A DNA stretch of 64,000 nucleotides, taken from NCBI GenBank assembly GCA_016875165.1, contig VGSF01000005.1, positions 43,202 through 107,201 on the forward strand, given 5' to 3'. The position numbers were made by a program, and so were the translations under genes. The DNA is from Deltaproteobacteria bacterium. Its GTDB lineage: Bacteria > Desulfobacterota > SM23-61. The first letter of the stretch is position 1, and each line of letters begins with the position of its first letter. The notes below the pieces were generated by a model. The model did no database searches. It was not told where the DNA came from and saw nothing but the letters and a program-made list of their open reading frames with translations. Shown piece by piece: positions 1 through 9,748 of this stretch.

Positions 1-110
1 TCGGGATAAACTCCAGCCGGAATCCAGTTCTTTCAAATAGTCATAAGTCCTCTGGACTCCGGTTTTCACCTGTCTGCCAGGCACAGGCAGGCCGGAGTGA
101 CGATTTTTTA
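1..110. repeat. dispersed inverted repeat, copy at left edge
   Basis: The reverse complement of this stretch matches 20159-20265 closely, including the CTGTGCCTGGCAGACAGGTG segment and the flanking CGGAGTCCAG and GGATTCCGGCTG blocks. It is one of many copies of a short repeat family around CTGGATTCC/GGAATGAC arms that fills intergenic space in this window. It is cut by the window edge. No coding potential is seen in positions 1-212. Confidence 0.7.
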
Positions 111-212
111 CAGGAGCATCAATACTGGGGAAATCAACTTTTCACCAGATCAAGTATAACTTTTTTGATGCTGCTGAACAATTACTTTTTCAATTGCGGA
201 CTTGTTTCAACA

Positions 213-1085
213 CTAAAACTTAGGCAGGGCGGTTAGACGGTAGATAGTTTCAAAAGCGCCAAACAGATCCAAATATTCCTCCAGGTAACGATTCAGGAGG
301 AATTTTTTCCTGACGGTTTCCTTAGCCCTTCTTCCCATCTCCTCCCTTAATTTTTGGTCTTTGATCAGCCGAACAATCCGGCCAGCGGTTTCCTCTACCG
401 ATGAGACCAGGAACCCATTGACCCCGTCCTCAATCTGGTAGCGAATACCGCCGACGTTTCCTCCAATAACTGGCGTTCCCTTCCACATGGCCTCGGTAAC
501 GGTCAGGCCGAAGCCTTCCCGGATGGACTTCTGCACAACGACTGCCGCTCGTCGCTGCAGGGCGTTCACTAATGCCGAATCCTGATGGCTGAGAATGATA
601 ATGCGTTCTTCCCGGCAGTCTAATAAAGACTCAAACAGATCAGATCCTTCGGGGTCATCGGTGGCCACGTTGCCGAGCAACAAAAACGTGCAATCCACCT
701 CCTTTCTGGCCAACTTGAACGCTTCGATGACTCCCTGTGGATCTTTCCAGCGGTCAAAGCGAGAAATCTGCACCACTAGGGGAAGGTCGGTAGGGATTCC
801 ATAGTGGTCCAGCCTTTCTTTAATTTCTTCTTCGCTCATTTCTCGGTTTTTGATTTTGAAAGGGTCGATGGCCGGCATGAAGAATAACTGGGGCGTTTTA
901 ATGTTCTGGGCGTATTCTTTGAGACTTAAGATCACCGCGTCATATTTTTCAACGGTGGGGACAAGGTAGTTCCAAAGTTCCTTGTTGGGGTTCGTTAGAT
1001 CAATATGGCAACGCCAAATCCAGGGGCCATTCTTCTTGTAGTGCTTGATCATGGGGAGGGGCTGGGGATCGTGGATAATGACCAT
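213..1085 (-). CDS. N-terminally truncated trehalose synthase-like glycosyltransferase (TreT type), probable pseudogene
   Basis: A GT4-fold glycosyltransferase. The C-terminal Rossmann half is intact, with EGFGLTVTEAMWKGTPVIGG and the GGIRYQIEDGVNGFLV nucleotide-sugar segment. The first residues, MVIIHDPQPLPMI, match the middle of TreT trehalose glycosyltransferring synthases, which make trehalose from NDP-glucose and glucose and are about 400 residues long. Family-like sequence (IYEEVIYENAIRNHLESHN) continues in frame upstream of this Met to a stop at 1182-1184, so about 130 N-terminal residues are missing. The divergent glgA start lies only 340 bp away, leaving no room for them. I infer a 5'-deleted gene that is probably inactive; the 290-residue ORF could still be translated from the internal ATG. 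Confidence 0.75.
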   Translation of the reverse strand: MVIIHDPQPLPMIKHYKKNGPWIWRCHIDLTNPNKELWNYLVPTVEKYDAVILSLKEYAQNIKTPQLFFMPAIDPFKIKNREMSEEEIKERLDHYGIPTDLPLVVQISRFDRWKDPQGVIEAFKLARKEVDCTFLLLGNVATDDPEGSDLFESLLDCREERIIILSHQDSALVNALQRRAAVVVQKSIREGFGLTVTEAMWKGTPVIGGNVGGIRYQIEDGVNGFLVSSVEETAGRIVRLIKDQKLREEMGRRAKETVRKKFLLNRYLEEYLDLFGAFETIYRLTALPKF

Positions 1086-1424
1086 ATTGTGGCTCTCCAG
1101 GTGATTGCGGATGGCATTTTCGTAGATGACCTCTTCGTAAATTTCGATCTTCCGATGATTTTTCCGTTGGTCCTCCTGTTTTCAGGTCGATAGAATAACT
1201 CTCAAAGAAACCTCCCTGGAAGGGGGGTTTCGGGCCCTGATCATCATCCCCCTGGTCCAAGGATCGGTTTGACAGGGAGGGGAAGGAAATATATTATAGA
1301 AAGCAGAGAGGATGACCCCTCCTTGCCTTTCCATGAAAACGGACCGAAGGGCTTGATCTAGGGTGTGAATCCATGCTCTGGGGCACCGGGCCCATCGGTT
1401 GTGGATATCCCGGAGGAGCGCATC
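1086..1424. other. divergent intergenic region with treT remnant
   Basis: Positions 1086-1181 hold the in-frame remainder of the truncated TreT-like gene, up to a TGA. The rest, to the ATG of the divergent glycogen synthase, should carry the promoters of both genes; I see no convincing -35/-10 pair. A GGAGGAG ribosome site lies at 1412-1418. Confidence 0.5.
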
Positions 1425-2654
1425 ATGAAAGTGGTTCTCTTGACCAATGAATACCCGCCGCATGTCTACGGGGGGGCAGGGGTTCATGTCCAATATCTTT
1501 CACGGGAGCTCGCCCGTTTGGAGGGGAGCAAGCATGAGATCCAGGTTCTTTGTTTCGGCGAGCAGATGGAGCATTCCGGAAACCTGGAGGTCGAGGGGAT
1601 TCGCGGGGCCTCTGATTTCCCCTACCAGGATGAACGTCACCAAAAGCTGCTGGATGCTCTCCTGCGAAACGTCCGCATGACGGGGTCGGTAAAAGAAGCG
1701 GATATCGTTCATTGCCACACGTGGTACACATGCCTGGGGGGCTGTCTGATCAAGGAAATTTTCGGTATCCCCCTCGTCATCACCACCCATTCCCTGGAGA
1801 CCCACCGTCCCTGGAAAGAAGAACAGTTGGGTTCGGCCTACCGGGCCAGCACCTGGGTGGAGAAAACGGCTTACGGAAATGCCGACGGAGTGATTGCTGT
1901 CTCCCAGCCCATGAAAAGGGCGGTCCATGAGCTCTACCGAGTTCCTCTCGAACGGATTCGGGTGATCCCCAACGGGATCGATACGAATCTATATACGCCA
2001 ACGTTCGATCCGGCCGTTTTGACTCACTACCAGATCAACCCGGATAAACCCTTTCTTCTCTTTGTGGCCAGAATTACCCGCCAGAAGGGTATCCTTCACC
2101 TGGTCAATGCCATCCAATACCTTTTGCCGGAAATACAGGTTGTGATCTGCGCCGGCGCCCCGGATACCCAGGAGATTGGGGAGGAGACAGCGGAGAGAAT
2201 AAGACAGGCACAGAGAGAGAGCAAGAATGCAATTATCTGGATCGATCAATGGGTTCCCAGAGCCCACCTCATTTGTCTGTACAGCCAGGCTTCGGTTTTT
2301 GTCTGTCCGTCGATCTATGAGCCTTTTGGAATCATAAACCTGGAAGCCATGGCCTGTGGAACTCCGGTGGTCGCCTCGGCGGTCGGGGGAATCCCGGAGG
2401 TGGTTGTCCATGGCGAAACGGGATGGTTAGTTCCTCTGGAGCCCAAAGACCTCCAGGATTTTGAACCCCGCGACCCGGAAAAGTTTGCCAGAGATCTAGC
2501 TGAAGCCCTTAACCGCCTTTTGGACTCACCGGAAGAGAAGCGGGCGATGGGCCTTCAAGGGCGGAAGAGGGTGGAAGAGTATTTCAGCTGGAAGCACATC
2601 GCAGGGCTGACTCTTGATTTTTATGCGGCCCTGGCAAGAAAGCAAGGCCCATAA
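1425..2654 (+). CDS. glgA: glycogen synthase of the actinobacterial GlgA/GlgM type (GT4)
   Basis: A 409-residue GT4 glycosyltransferase beginning MKVVLLTNEYPPHVYGGAG. It has the two-Rossmann-fold layout of the Corynebacterium-type glycogen synthase family: FVARITRQKG in the linker region, and the EPFGIINLEAMACGTPVVAS donor-binding motif near residue 315. Members of this family (GlgM) join ADP-glucose to glucose-1-phosphate to give alpha-maltose-1-phosphate, the substrate of GlgE. A glgE gene lies 19 kb away in this window, so I favour the GlgM role, but a glucan-elongating activity cannot be excluded. The ATG at 1425 was chosen over the longer reading from 1365 because of the GGAGGAG ribosome site and the family N-terminus. 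It is divergent from the truncated treT gene. Confidence 0.85.
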   Translation: MKVVLLTNEYPPHVYGGAGVHVQYLSRELARLEGSKHEIQVLCFGEQMEHSGNLEVEGIRGASDFPYQDERHQKLLDALLRNVRMTGSVKEADIVHCHTWYTCLGGCLIKEIFGIPLVITTHSLETHRPWKEEQLGSAYRASTWVEKTAYGNADGVIAVSQPMKRAVHELYRVPLERIRVIPNGIDTNLYTPTFDPAVLTHYQINPDKPFLLFVARITRQKGILHLVNAIQYLLPEIQVVICAGAPDTQEIGEETAERIRQAQRESKNAIIWIDQWVPRAHLICLYSQASVFVCPSIYEPFGIINLEAMACGTPVVASAVGGIPEVVVHGETGWLVPLEPKDLQDFEPRDPEKFARDLAEALNRLLDSPEEKRAMGLQGRKRVEEYFSWKHIAGLTLDFYAALARKQGP

Positions 2655-2759
2655 TCCCATCGCCCCCAATTCAGGTATGGTTCTCGATGGAAAACGTTCC
2701 CTGGCGTATTGACTTTTTTGGACCTCCATCCCCCGGGAGAAGATAAGAGGCGTCAAGTC

Positions 2760-4298
2760 ATGGTCTCTGCTGAAAACATCCTCATCTGGGTTGCTATCCT
2801 CATGCTCCTGAGCATCTTTGCCAGCAAAGCCTCCGGCCGGCTGGGAGTCCCCACCCTGCTCCTCTTTCTGCTCCTGGGGATGCTTGCCGGTTCGGAAGGG
2901 CCCGGGGGGATCTATTTCGACAACCCCTGGGTGGCTCAGTCTCTCGGCGTTTTGGCCTTGAGCCTGATCCTGTTCTCGGGCGGGCTGGACACGGACTGGG
3001 ATATGGTTAGACCGGTTTTTTGGAAAGGCTTCGCCCTGTCCACTCTGGGGGTGGTAGGGACGGCCCTGCTGGTGGGGTGGTTTGCCTCGAATTTTCTGGG
3101 GTTTTCTTTTCTCGAGGGCCTGCTGCTCGGGGCCATTGTCTCTTCCACCGATGCCGCGGCAGTCTTTTCCGTGTTGAGGTCGAAAAAGGTAAGTCTGAAA
3201 GGGCATTTGAGACCCCTTTTGGAGCTGGAGTCGGGGAGTAACGACCCCATGGCCGTTTTCCTCACCCTGGGGTTCATCCATCTTCATACCCGTCCGGAAG
3301 CATTTCTCCCGGATTTGATTCCCATGTTTTTGTTGCAGATGGCTCTGGGAGCGGCCCTGGGCTTCGGGATCGGGAGAGGGGCCGTATTCCTGGTCAACTG
3401 GCTTCGGCTGGAGTACGATGGGCTCTATCCGGTATTGACTCTCGCTCTGGTCCTCCTGGCCTACGCGGCGACTGCATCCCTGGGGGGCAATGGATTTCTG
3501 GCGGTCTACCTGGCCGGACTGGTGATGGGAAACAAAAATTTCATTCACAAGAAAAGCCTGATGCGCTTCCATGACGGGCTGGCCTGGCTTATGCAGATTG
3601 CCATGTTTCTGACCATGGGGCTGCTGGTCTTTCCCTCCCGTCTCCTTCCGGTTTTGGGGAGCAGTTTATTGGTCTCCCTTTTTCTGATGTTCGTCGCCCG
3701 CCCGGCGAGCGTGCTGGCCGCCCTCTCGGTGACCTCGATGAATTTCCGGGAAAGGATCATGGTCTCCTGGGTGGGCCTGAGGGGAGCGGTGCCGATTATC
3801 CTGGCCACATTCCCGCTGCTGGCCGGGGTTCCCAAAGCCGAACTTCTTTTCAACCTGGTCTTTTTTATCGTCCTTACCTCGGTGCTGATTCAGGGAACTT
3901 CGATCCCCCTGGTAGCCAGATGGCTGAAGGCAGATGCCCCCATTCCGGTCAAACCTCAGTTTCCCCTCGAATTTGGCCCAACGTGCAATCTGAAGAACGA
4001 GTTGGTGGAAATCACCATTCCCGCCCATTCTTCCTCCCGGGGGAAACAGATCGTGGAACTGAATTTACCCGAGGGAACTCTGGTGATCTTGATCAGCCGC
4101 GCCGACGATTGTTTTTCCCCGGGGGGAGGAACGGTGGTTGAGGCAGGGGATACGCTGCTGATGTTCGCGGACCGTAAGGATGTATCCCGAATTCGTTCTA
4201 TCCTGGAAAGTCCCTCCGGCGCCGCTCTCCCTCGGGATTCCGAGGAATCGGACAGAAGGAAAAGCCCTTCCTCAAACCTTCAGTCCGGTGGGGGATAA
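2760..4298 (+). CDS. CPA1-family K+/H+ (Na+/H+) antiporter, NhaP2/CvrA type
   Basis: A 512-residue membrane protein with about 12 hydrophobic segments. It has the CPA1 core motifs [13 protein letters not shown] and [13 protein letters not shown], which carry the conserved acidic ion-binding residues. After the last segment, a soluble tail of about 120 residues resembles a TrkA_C/RCK_C regulatory domain ([20 protein letters not shown] region), as in NhaP2/CvrA K+/H+ antiporters. The ATG at 2760 is preferred over a TTG at 2709 because the transmembrane domain begins directly after it. It follows glgA by about 105 bp and may be cotranscribed with it. The substrate (K+ or Na+) is inferred from family resemblance only. 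Confidence 0.85.
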   Translation: MVSAENILIWVAILMLLSIFASKASGRLGVPTLLLFLLLGMLAGSEGPGGIYFDNPWVAQSLGVLALSLILFSGGLDTDWDMVRPVFWKGFALSTLGVVGTALLVGWFASNFLGFSFLEGLLLGAIVSSTDAAAVFSVLRSKKVSLKGHLRPLLELESGSNDPMAVFLTLGFIHLHTRPEAFLPDLIPMFLLQMALGAALGFGIGRGAVFLVNWLRLEYDGLYPVLTLALVLLAYAATASLGGNGFLAVYLAGLVMGNKNFIHKKSLMRFHDGLAWLMQIAMFLTMGLLVFPSRLLPVLGSSLLVSLFLMFVARPASVLAALSVTSMNFRERIMVSWVGLRGAVPIILATFPLLAGVPKAELLFNLVFFIVLTSVLIQGTSIPLVARWLKADAPIPVKPQFPLEFGPTCNLKNELVEITIPAHSSSRGKQIVELNLPEGTLVILISRADDCFSPGGGTVVEAGDTLLMFADRKDVSRIRSILESPSGAALPRDSEESDRRKSPSSNLQSGGG

Positions 4299-4529
4299 GA
4301 AGAATTTTGCTGCCAGCTCTGATTGTTCCCCCCCCGGAAAATGAAACGGTGAATCGCTTCCCAGCGGGGGGACCGGCCCGGGGGTGACCCATATACCGCA
4401 TGAGGAAGAATTTCTTCGGCATGTCGCTCTGCCTTCCTCCCCCATCCCGGCCTGCATTTTCCGGCCCTAAACCATTTGTACGTCGGGCTTTGCGGCTTCC
4501 TCGACGGAGAAAGCCCGATGCCCTTGCAC

Positions 4530-6278
4530 TCACTCCCGGGGTGATGACAGCTCGCTCTCCCAATCCTTCGCTGTGCGAGGGAGGGTCCTATTCTCTCGGA
4601 TTGTTTCTCCCCCTTCGTTTCGGCAGGTTTCTTCAATGCAGGTTTCTTCGATGAGCAACTCCGCCGCTTCCCTGGCGGCATGGGCGAAGGGGGTCAGGAT
4701 CAGGTCCGCCCCCGATTCCTGGAGGATTTCGGCATCCCGGAGGGAATGGGCCGTGAAAGCCATCCGGCCAGAAAAACCATGGTGGTGCAAGGCGTCTAAA
4801 AGTGACAGATTTACATCCAGTTGAGGGATGGTGCTGACCACCCATTGAGCCTGGTTCAGGGGAAGGGTAGCCGGGAATTCCGGGTCCTCCGCATCCCCGT
4901 ACCGGGCGGGAAGCCCCTCTCTATGCCAGGCGGCCACGACTTGCCGGTCAAAATCCACGCCGAGAATATTCAATTTCCGCCGGATCAAATCGCGGGCCAT
5001 ATGATTTCCATACCGGCCCAGGCCGAAGAGGATCACATCCACGAAGGGGCCCAGCCCTTCTTCTTCTCCGCCTCTTTCCCGGTAGGGAAATTGACGTTCG
5101 AAGACGCCCAGCCAGGGGGCCAGCCGTCTGTAAAGGGGAGCGGAGTAGAGGATGAGGTAGGTTGAAAGGCAGATGGTGATCATGCCGACCAGGGTAATCA
5201 GCCCGAGGGCGTCTCTGCCGATATGCCCCAGGCTCACCCCCAGCGCCCCCAGGACCAGGGAAAATTCGCTGATCTGGGCTACGGTGAGCCCGGCCAAAAA
5301 CCCCGTCCTTTTCCGGTACCCCATGAAGCCCATGATGACCATGACGATCAGGGGATTCCCGATCAGGACGAAGAAGGAAAGCATGAGAGAAGGCCCGATC
5401 TGAGCTCCCAGCGAATCCAGATTCAACTGAGAGCCCAGGGCGATGAAAAAAAAGAGCAGGAGAAAGTCGCGCAGGCTCACCAGCCGAGTGCCGATGGCTT
5501 CGCGGTAAGGGGTGGAGGCCAGGGAGATTCCGGCAAGGAAAGCGCCCACTTCTTTGCTGAAACCGAGGGTATCACCCAGGATCGCCAGGAATATGGCCCA
5601 GGCGATGGCGAAAAGCACGACCAGTTCCAGCGAGCGGGCCAGGTGATGAAGAAGGTGAGGAAAAACATAACGCATGAGCAGGGCGACGCCCGCCAGGAGT
5701 CCCGCCCCCTTCAACAACAAAAACAGCAGCGTTTTCCCCACCTGGTCGGAGGCGCCGGCGAGCCCGAAAGCCGAAAGACCGATCATCACCAGCACCACCA
5801 CGATATCCTGAACGATCAAAAAGCCCACGGCAATCCGCCCGTGCAGGGTATCGATCTCCCTTTTGTCGGAGAGGAGTTTGACGATGATGATGGTGCTGGA
5901 GAAAGTGAGCGCCACCGCGATATAGAGGGCGGTGACAGGCTCCAGGCCCAGAGCCACCGCCAAAAAATAGCCGATAAGGGAAGTGAAAAGAACCTGGCCC
6001 AGACCGGTGGCCAGGGCTACCCTTCCCAGGGTGCGGATCAAGTGAAGGTCGAGCTTGAGCCCCACCACGAAAAGCAAGACGGCGATTCCCATCTTGGCCA
6101 GCAGGTCCACCTGATCGCGCGCCATCACCTGGCCCAGCACGGATGGGCCGGCCAGGATGCCGACCAAAATATAGCTTACGATCAGGGGCTGCCTTAACCA
6201 GAGGGCGATGGCACCGATGGCCGCGGCAAAAAGCAGCAAGGCGGCTATCTCGTGAAAAACAGAATCAAAAGCGATCAC
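4530..6278 (-). CDS. CPA2-family cation/proton antiporter with RCK_N domain (KefB/YbaL-like)
   Basis: A 582-residue protein with about 12 membrane segments (residues 1-390) of the Na_H_Exchanger fold, including LTFSSTIIIVKLL and FSKEVGAFLAGISLA. A cytoplasmic TrkA-N/RCK_N Rossmann domain follows, from about residue 410, starting DVILFGLGRYGNHMARDLI. This is the layout of KefB/KefC/YbaL potassium efflux systems that are gated by nucleotide or glutathione binding. The tail is short and no RCK_C is evident. It is convergent with the CPA1 antiporter at 2760-4298, so two differently built antiporters sit side by side. The 230 bp between their ends show no clear terminator. Confidence 0.87.
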   Translation of the reverse strand: MIAFDSVFHEIAALLLFAAAIGAIALWLRQPLIVSYILVGILAGPSVLGQVMARDQVDLLAKMGIAVLLFVVGLKLDLHLIRTLGRVALATGLGQVLFTSLIGYFLAVALGLEPVTALYIAVALTFSSTIIIVKLLSDKREIDTLHGRIAVGFLIVQDIVVVLVMIGLSAFGLAGASDQVGKTLLFLLLKGAGLLAGVALLMRYVFPHLLHHLARSLELVVLFAIAWAIFLAILGDTLGFSKEVGAFLAGISLASTPYREAIGTRLVSLRDFLLLFFFIALGSQLNLDSLGAQIGPSLMLSFFVLIGNPLIVMVIMGFMGYRKRTGFLAGLTVAQISEFSLVLGALGVSLGHIGRDALGLITLVGMITICLSTYLILYSAPLYRRLAPWLGVFERQFPYRERGGEEEGLGPFVDVILFGLGRYGNHMARDLIRRKLNILGVDFDRQVVAAWHREGLPARYGDAEDPEFPATLPLNQAQWVVSTIPQLDVNLSLLDALHHHGFSGRMAFTAHSLRDAEILQESGADLILTPFAHAAREAAELLIEETCIEETCRNEGGETIRENRTLPRTAKDWESELSSPRE

Positions 6279-6392
6279 CGGATCTCCTCACCTATCCAAA
6301 ATTCTTCCAAGCCTTAAATATTATAATATCAAAATAGCTTGGGAAGAATACAGCTTTCTCAAGTTAATGGTTGGGAGGTATTTCGTTAAAGA

Positions 6393-7331
6393 TTATTCGG
6401 ACTCGGAAAGTATTTTTGCATACAACCGCTCGGTATCTTCCCGCCGGCACAGCTCCGTGCCCGGTGTCATGACGGCAGCGGCGCCGGCCGCCACTCCGAA
6501 AAGGACAGAATCCCGCTCCGTTTTACCCCGTGCCAGGCTCAGGACCGTACCGGCCACCATGCTGTCTCCGGCCCCGACCTTGCTGACAATCGGTACGGTC
6601 GGCGGCCGTATAGGTTCGATGACGTTTTCTGATACCATCAGAGCGCCGGCCGCCCCGAGAGAAATAACCAGGATTTCACACCGGCCGCTTTTAACCATCT
6701 TTATGGCCTCCGCCTTTATTTGCGACTCTTCTTTAATATCCTGTCCTGCGAGCTCTCTGAATTCACGGACTTTGGGCTTAATCAGATAGACACCTTCCTG
6801 CAGCGCCCGGTTCAGGGCTTCGCCGGAGGTGTCAATGATGACCTTTGCCCCCTGATCCTTTCCGATCCGCGCCACCCGGGCATAAAAATCGGAGGGTACG
6901 CCGGGAGGAAGACTTCCGCTGGCGACCAGGTAATCGGGCTTGGGATGGATCGTGGACAACTCGTGCAGGCACCGCTCCCAGTCCTCATTACTCAGAACCG
7001 GACCCGGCATTCCAAAGCGATACTGTTGGCCGGTGGATTCCTCCAGCACAACAAGACTCTCCCGGGTCGACCCTTCTATGGGGACCGGCCGGTGGGTGAT
7101 TCCCTCCTCTTTTAGGAGATCCTTGAGCCTGTTTCCTGTGTAGCCCCCTGCTGGATAGAGGAGAACCGATTCTCCCCTCAGCTTTTTGATCGCCCGGGAA
7201 ACATTCACCCCGCCCCCGCCGGGCTCGAAGCGCGGAGGTTTGCAGTACAGTTTCCGTTCGGCAATCACGTGCTCGACGCTGGAACTTTTGTCGATCGCCG
7301 GGTTTATGGCCAAAGAGACGATTTTTTTCAT
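6393..7331 (-). CDS. pfkB: PfkB-family sugar kinase (6-phosphofructokinase II / 1-phosphofructokinase type)
   Basis: A 312-residue ribokinase-fold kinase. It begins MKKIVSLAINPAIDKSS, carries the first PfkB signature FEPGGGGVNVSRAIKKL near residue 35, and has the C-terminal KVGAGDSMVAG motif with the catalytic Asp. The sequence is closest in feel to E. coli Pfk-2, which phosphorylates fructose-6-phosphate; tagatose-6-P or fructose-1-P kinases belong to the same group and cannot be excluded. An AAGGAGG ribosome site precedes the ATG. It is the last gene of the HAD-fusion/GH65/pfkB operon, 14 bp after GH65, where it would draw glucose-6-phosphate made by beta-PGM (after isomerisation) into glycolysis. 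Confidence 0.85.
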   Translation of the reverse strand: MKKIVSLAINPAIDKSSSVEHVIAERKLYCKPPRFEPGGGGVNVSRAIKKLRGESVLLYPAGGYTGNRLKDLLKEEGITHRPVPIEGSTRESLVVLEESTGQQYRFGMPGPVLSNEDWERCLHELSTIHPKPDYLVASGSLPPGVPSDFYARVARIGKDQGAKVIIDTSGEALNRALQEGVYLIKPKVREFRELAGQDIKEESQIKAEAIKMVKSGRCEILVISLGAAGALMVSENVIEPIRPPTVPIVSKVGAGDSMVAGTVLSLARGKTERDSVLFGVAAGAAAVMTPGTELCRREDTERLYAKILSESE

Positions 7332-7345
7332 CCTGCGCCTCCTTT

Positions 7346-9748
7346 TTATTTTTCCCTGTCCAGGTCAAACGCCAGCTTTTCCCCCGGGTTAAGTTCGTAG
7401 ACCTTGTCTTTGAATCCAACTTTTGTTGCCCGCAGTTCGCCCTCATCGGAAGCAATAACCAAGGATTCCGGCGTCGCGGTGGCATCAAACCAGTTGCCCC
7501 GGTATTTGATTCTCATGGAGAGTTTCGGCAAAACCTGAGGAATGCTCGGATTCAAAAAGAGGATGTCGTCGTGAACCTCCAGCCCCGTATAGCAGCGCTG
7601 CAGAATATCCACGGTTCCGGCCATGGCGCCGAGATGAATGCCCTCATGGGTCGTGCCGCCCTGAACGTCCGAGACATCGCTCTCCAAGGCCTTGTGGAAA
7701 AGCTCTAAGGAGCGCGGGCGGTCTGACCGGGCCAGAACCCAGGAATGGACGATGTTGCTCAGGGTTGAACCGTGAGAACTTCGCTGCAGGTAATACTCTA
7801 TGTTCTTCGGGATCATCCGCGGGTCGAAGTCGTATCCCATCTGGTGGAAGAGGTCCTGGATTTCCTCGGCCGAAAAGAGATATAAGAGCATGAGCACATC
7901 GGCCTGTTTCGAGGCTTTATAGCGGTTGGGGGTGTCCCCTTCGGCCTCGAGAATCCGGTCCAGCCTCTGGATATTGCCGTATTTTTTCCGGTAGCCCTCC
8001 CAGTCAAATTCCAGCAACCGATCGTATCCCTCGAACTGGCTGATGATTTGATCCCCGTGGAATACGACGCGCATCTTGCGGATGATGTCCTGCCAGCGGT
8101 CCAGCTCCGCTGGTTCCAGGCCCAGGGCCTCCTGCAAGTCATTCCTTCTTTTGGGAGGAAGCGCCTCGAGCGCTTTAAGGGCGGTCCGCAGCACGTAGAC
8201 GGTCATCACATTCGTGTAAGCATTGTTGTTCAGGCCGGGTTTTTCCGACTCCGGATATCCCTCGTGGTATTCGTCGGGCCCCATGACCCCGAGAATTTCG
8301 TAGCGGCCATGTTCCCGGTTGAAGGTCGAGATACCGGCCAAGAACCGGGCGATTTCCAGAATCATCTCCGCGCCGTAGGTGGACAGGAATTCCAGGTCTC
8401 CGGTGGCCTTATAATACTGCCAGACATTGTAGGCGATGGCGATATTGACATGGCGCTGCAGGTGGGTGTGGTCCGGCAGCCACCGGCCTGATTTCGGGTT
8501 CAGATGGAGCTGCTGGGTTTCCTCCCGCCCGTTGCTTCCGCTCTGCCAGGGATAGAGGGCGCCTCTCAATCCTTCCTCCTGGGCCGCGAGGCGCGATCGG
8601 TTTAAGCGCCTGTAGCGGTAAAGAAGCAAAGACCTTGTGAGCACGGGAATTCTCAAATTGAGATAGGGAAAGATAAAGAGTTCATCCCAGAAAACATGCC
8701 CCCGGTAGGCCTCCCCGTGCCAGCCACGGGCCGGCACCCCGATGTCCAGGTCGATGGAATTTCTCGAAACGGTCTGGAGCAGATGAAAAATGTGCAGCCG
8801 CAGGATCATCTGGGGGCGCTCGCTGTCCGAGAGGCGGATGTCGCATCGGTCCCACAGGTGATCCCATTGCCGGGCGTGGCTTTGAAGGAGTCCATCAAAA
8901 TTTTTGGCACGCCCGACGGCCTCCACCGCATCCAGAGCAGGCTCGCAAACGGCGCAATCCCTGGAGGTGTAAAAGGAGACGATCTTTTCGATCTTCACGG
9001 GTTGATTCTGCACCGCCTCGACCCGAATCTCCTGGCCGATATAGCCGGGTTGTTCGACAAGCTTCCTTTCCACCCCGATCGGTTCCTCCCCGGAATAAAC
9101 CCGGGTTCTGGCAGCCTCCGCCACGCGAAGGTGGGATTGATTGGTCTCCACGAGCAGATAGATGATCTCCGCATCAACTTTTCCGCTTTCAATCGGCTCA
9201 AGGTGTTTGCTGTTCAGTTGTTTATAACGCTCGACCCCGGCATTGATGACGGTCCCATCCAGGGCGGAATGGATTTCCAGGGGTCCTGACCAGTTCTCCG
9301 GTATGATCGTGGTTTCCAGGGCGGCCAGATGCATATGCTCCATGTGTACGAAACGCCGCTGGATCAGGGTGGTCTCCCGGTTCTGTTTGTCCCTGAACCT
9401 CACCGTCCTTAAGAGAAGGCCCTCTTGCAGGTTGAGTTCCTGCCGGTAGAAAAGGATCTCCACGGACAGGAGATTCAGCCAGTCGCCTCCTTCCGGCCTG
9501 AACTTGGTGAGCAGCCAGTTGGGCATATTCACCAGGTCCTCATTTTCGACGACCCGCCCGGCGATCTCCGTTTTCAACCGGTTGTATCCTCCGGCAAAAT
9601 AAGTCCCCGGGTAATGAATCTCGTCCGCTTCGGATTCAGCCGCCGCCCCGCGGGTGGCGAAGTACCCGTTTCCAAGGGTGCAGAGCGCCTCGCGCAGGCT
9701 TTCCTTTTTCGGGTCGAATCCTTCGTAGGCCAGGATCCAGGGATTCAT
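7346..9748 (-). CDS. glycoside hydrolase family 65 phosphorylase (maltose/trehalose/kojibiose phosphorylase type)
   Basis: An 800-residue GH65 enzyme with the full family layout: an N-terminal beta-sandwich (YEGFDPKKESLREALCTLGN), an (alpha/alpha)6 barrel, and a small C-terminal beta domain. The general acid is Glu493 in GPDEYHEG. Phosphate-binding motifs SKQADVLMLLYLF and SSHGSTLSNIVHSW are present, so phosphorolysis rather than hydrolysis is expected. The product would be beta-glucose-1-phosphate, which fits the beta-phosphoglucomutase domain encoded just upstream (4-nt overlap). Trehalose is a plausible substrate given the surrounding trehalose genes, but maltose, kojibiose and nigerose enzymes share these motifs. 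A 200-bp duplicated fragment of this gene lies at 13380-13584. Confidence 0.87.
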   Translation of the reverse strand: MNPWILAYEGFDPKKESLREALCTLGNGYFATRGAAAESEADEIHYPGTYFAGGYNRLKTEIAGRVVENEDLVNMPNWLLTKFRPEGGDWLNLLSVEILFYRQELNLQEGLLLRTVRFRDKQNRETTLIQRRFVHMEHMHLAALETTIIPENWSGPLEIHSALDGTVINAGVERYKQLNSKHLEPIESGKVDAEIIYLLVETNQSHLRVAEAARTRVYSGEEPIGVERKLVEQPGYIGQEIRVEAVQNQPVKIEKIVSFYTSRDCAVCEPALDAVEAVGRAKNFDGLLQSHARQWDHLWDRCDIRLSDSERPQMILRLHIFHLLQTVSRNSIDLDIGVPARGWHGEAYRGHVFWDELFIFPYLNLRIPVLTRSLLLYRYRRLNRSRLAAQEEGLRGALYPWQSGSNGREETQQLHLNPKSGRWLPDHTHLQRHVNIAIAYNVWQYYKATGDLEFLSTYGAEMILEIARFLAGISTFNREHGRYEILGVMGPDEYHEGYPESEKPGLNNNAYTNVMTVYVLRTALKALEALPPKRRNDLQEALGLEPAELDRWQDIIRKMRVVFHGDQIISQFEGYDRLLEFDWEGYRKKYGNIQRLDRILEAEGDTPNRYKASKQADVLMLLYLFSAEEIQDLFHQMGYDFDPRMIPKNIEYYLQRSSHGSTLSNIVHSWVLARSDRPRSLELFHKALESDVSDVQGGTTHEGIHLGAMAGTVDILQRCYTGLEVHDDILFLNPSIPQVLPKLSMRIKYRGNWFDATATPESLVIASDEGELRATKVGFKDKVYELNPGEKLAFDLDREK

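Noticed and set aside
2526..3572. 348-residue minus-strand ORF opposite glgA and the CPA1 antiporter
   Set aside because: It spans two real plus-strand genes, is rich in Gln/Pro/Arg, and shows no recognisable domain.
5223..6197. 324-residue plus-strand ORF opposite the CPA2 antiporter
   Set aside because: Low-complexity Gln/Asp/His-rich shadow of a membrane protein gene.
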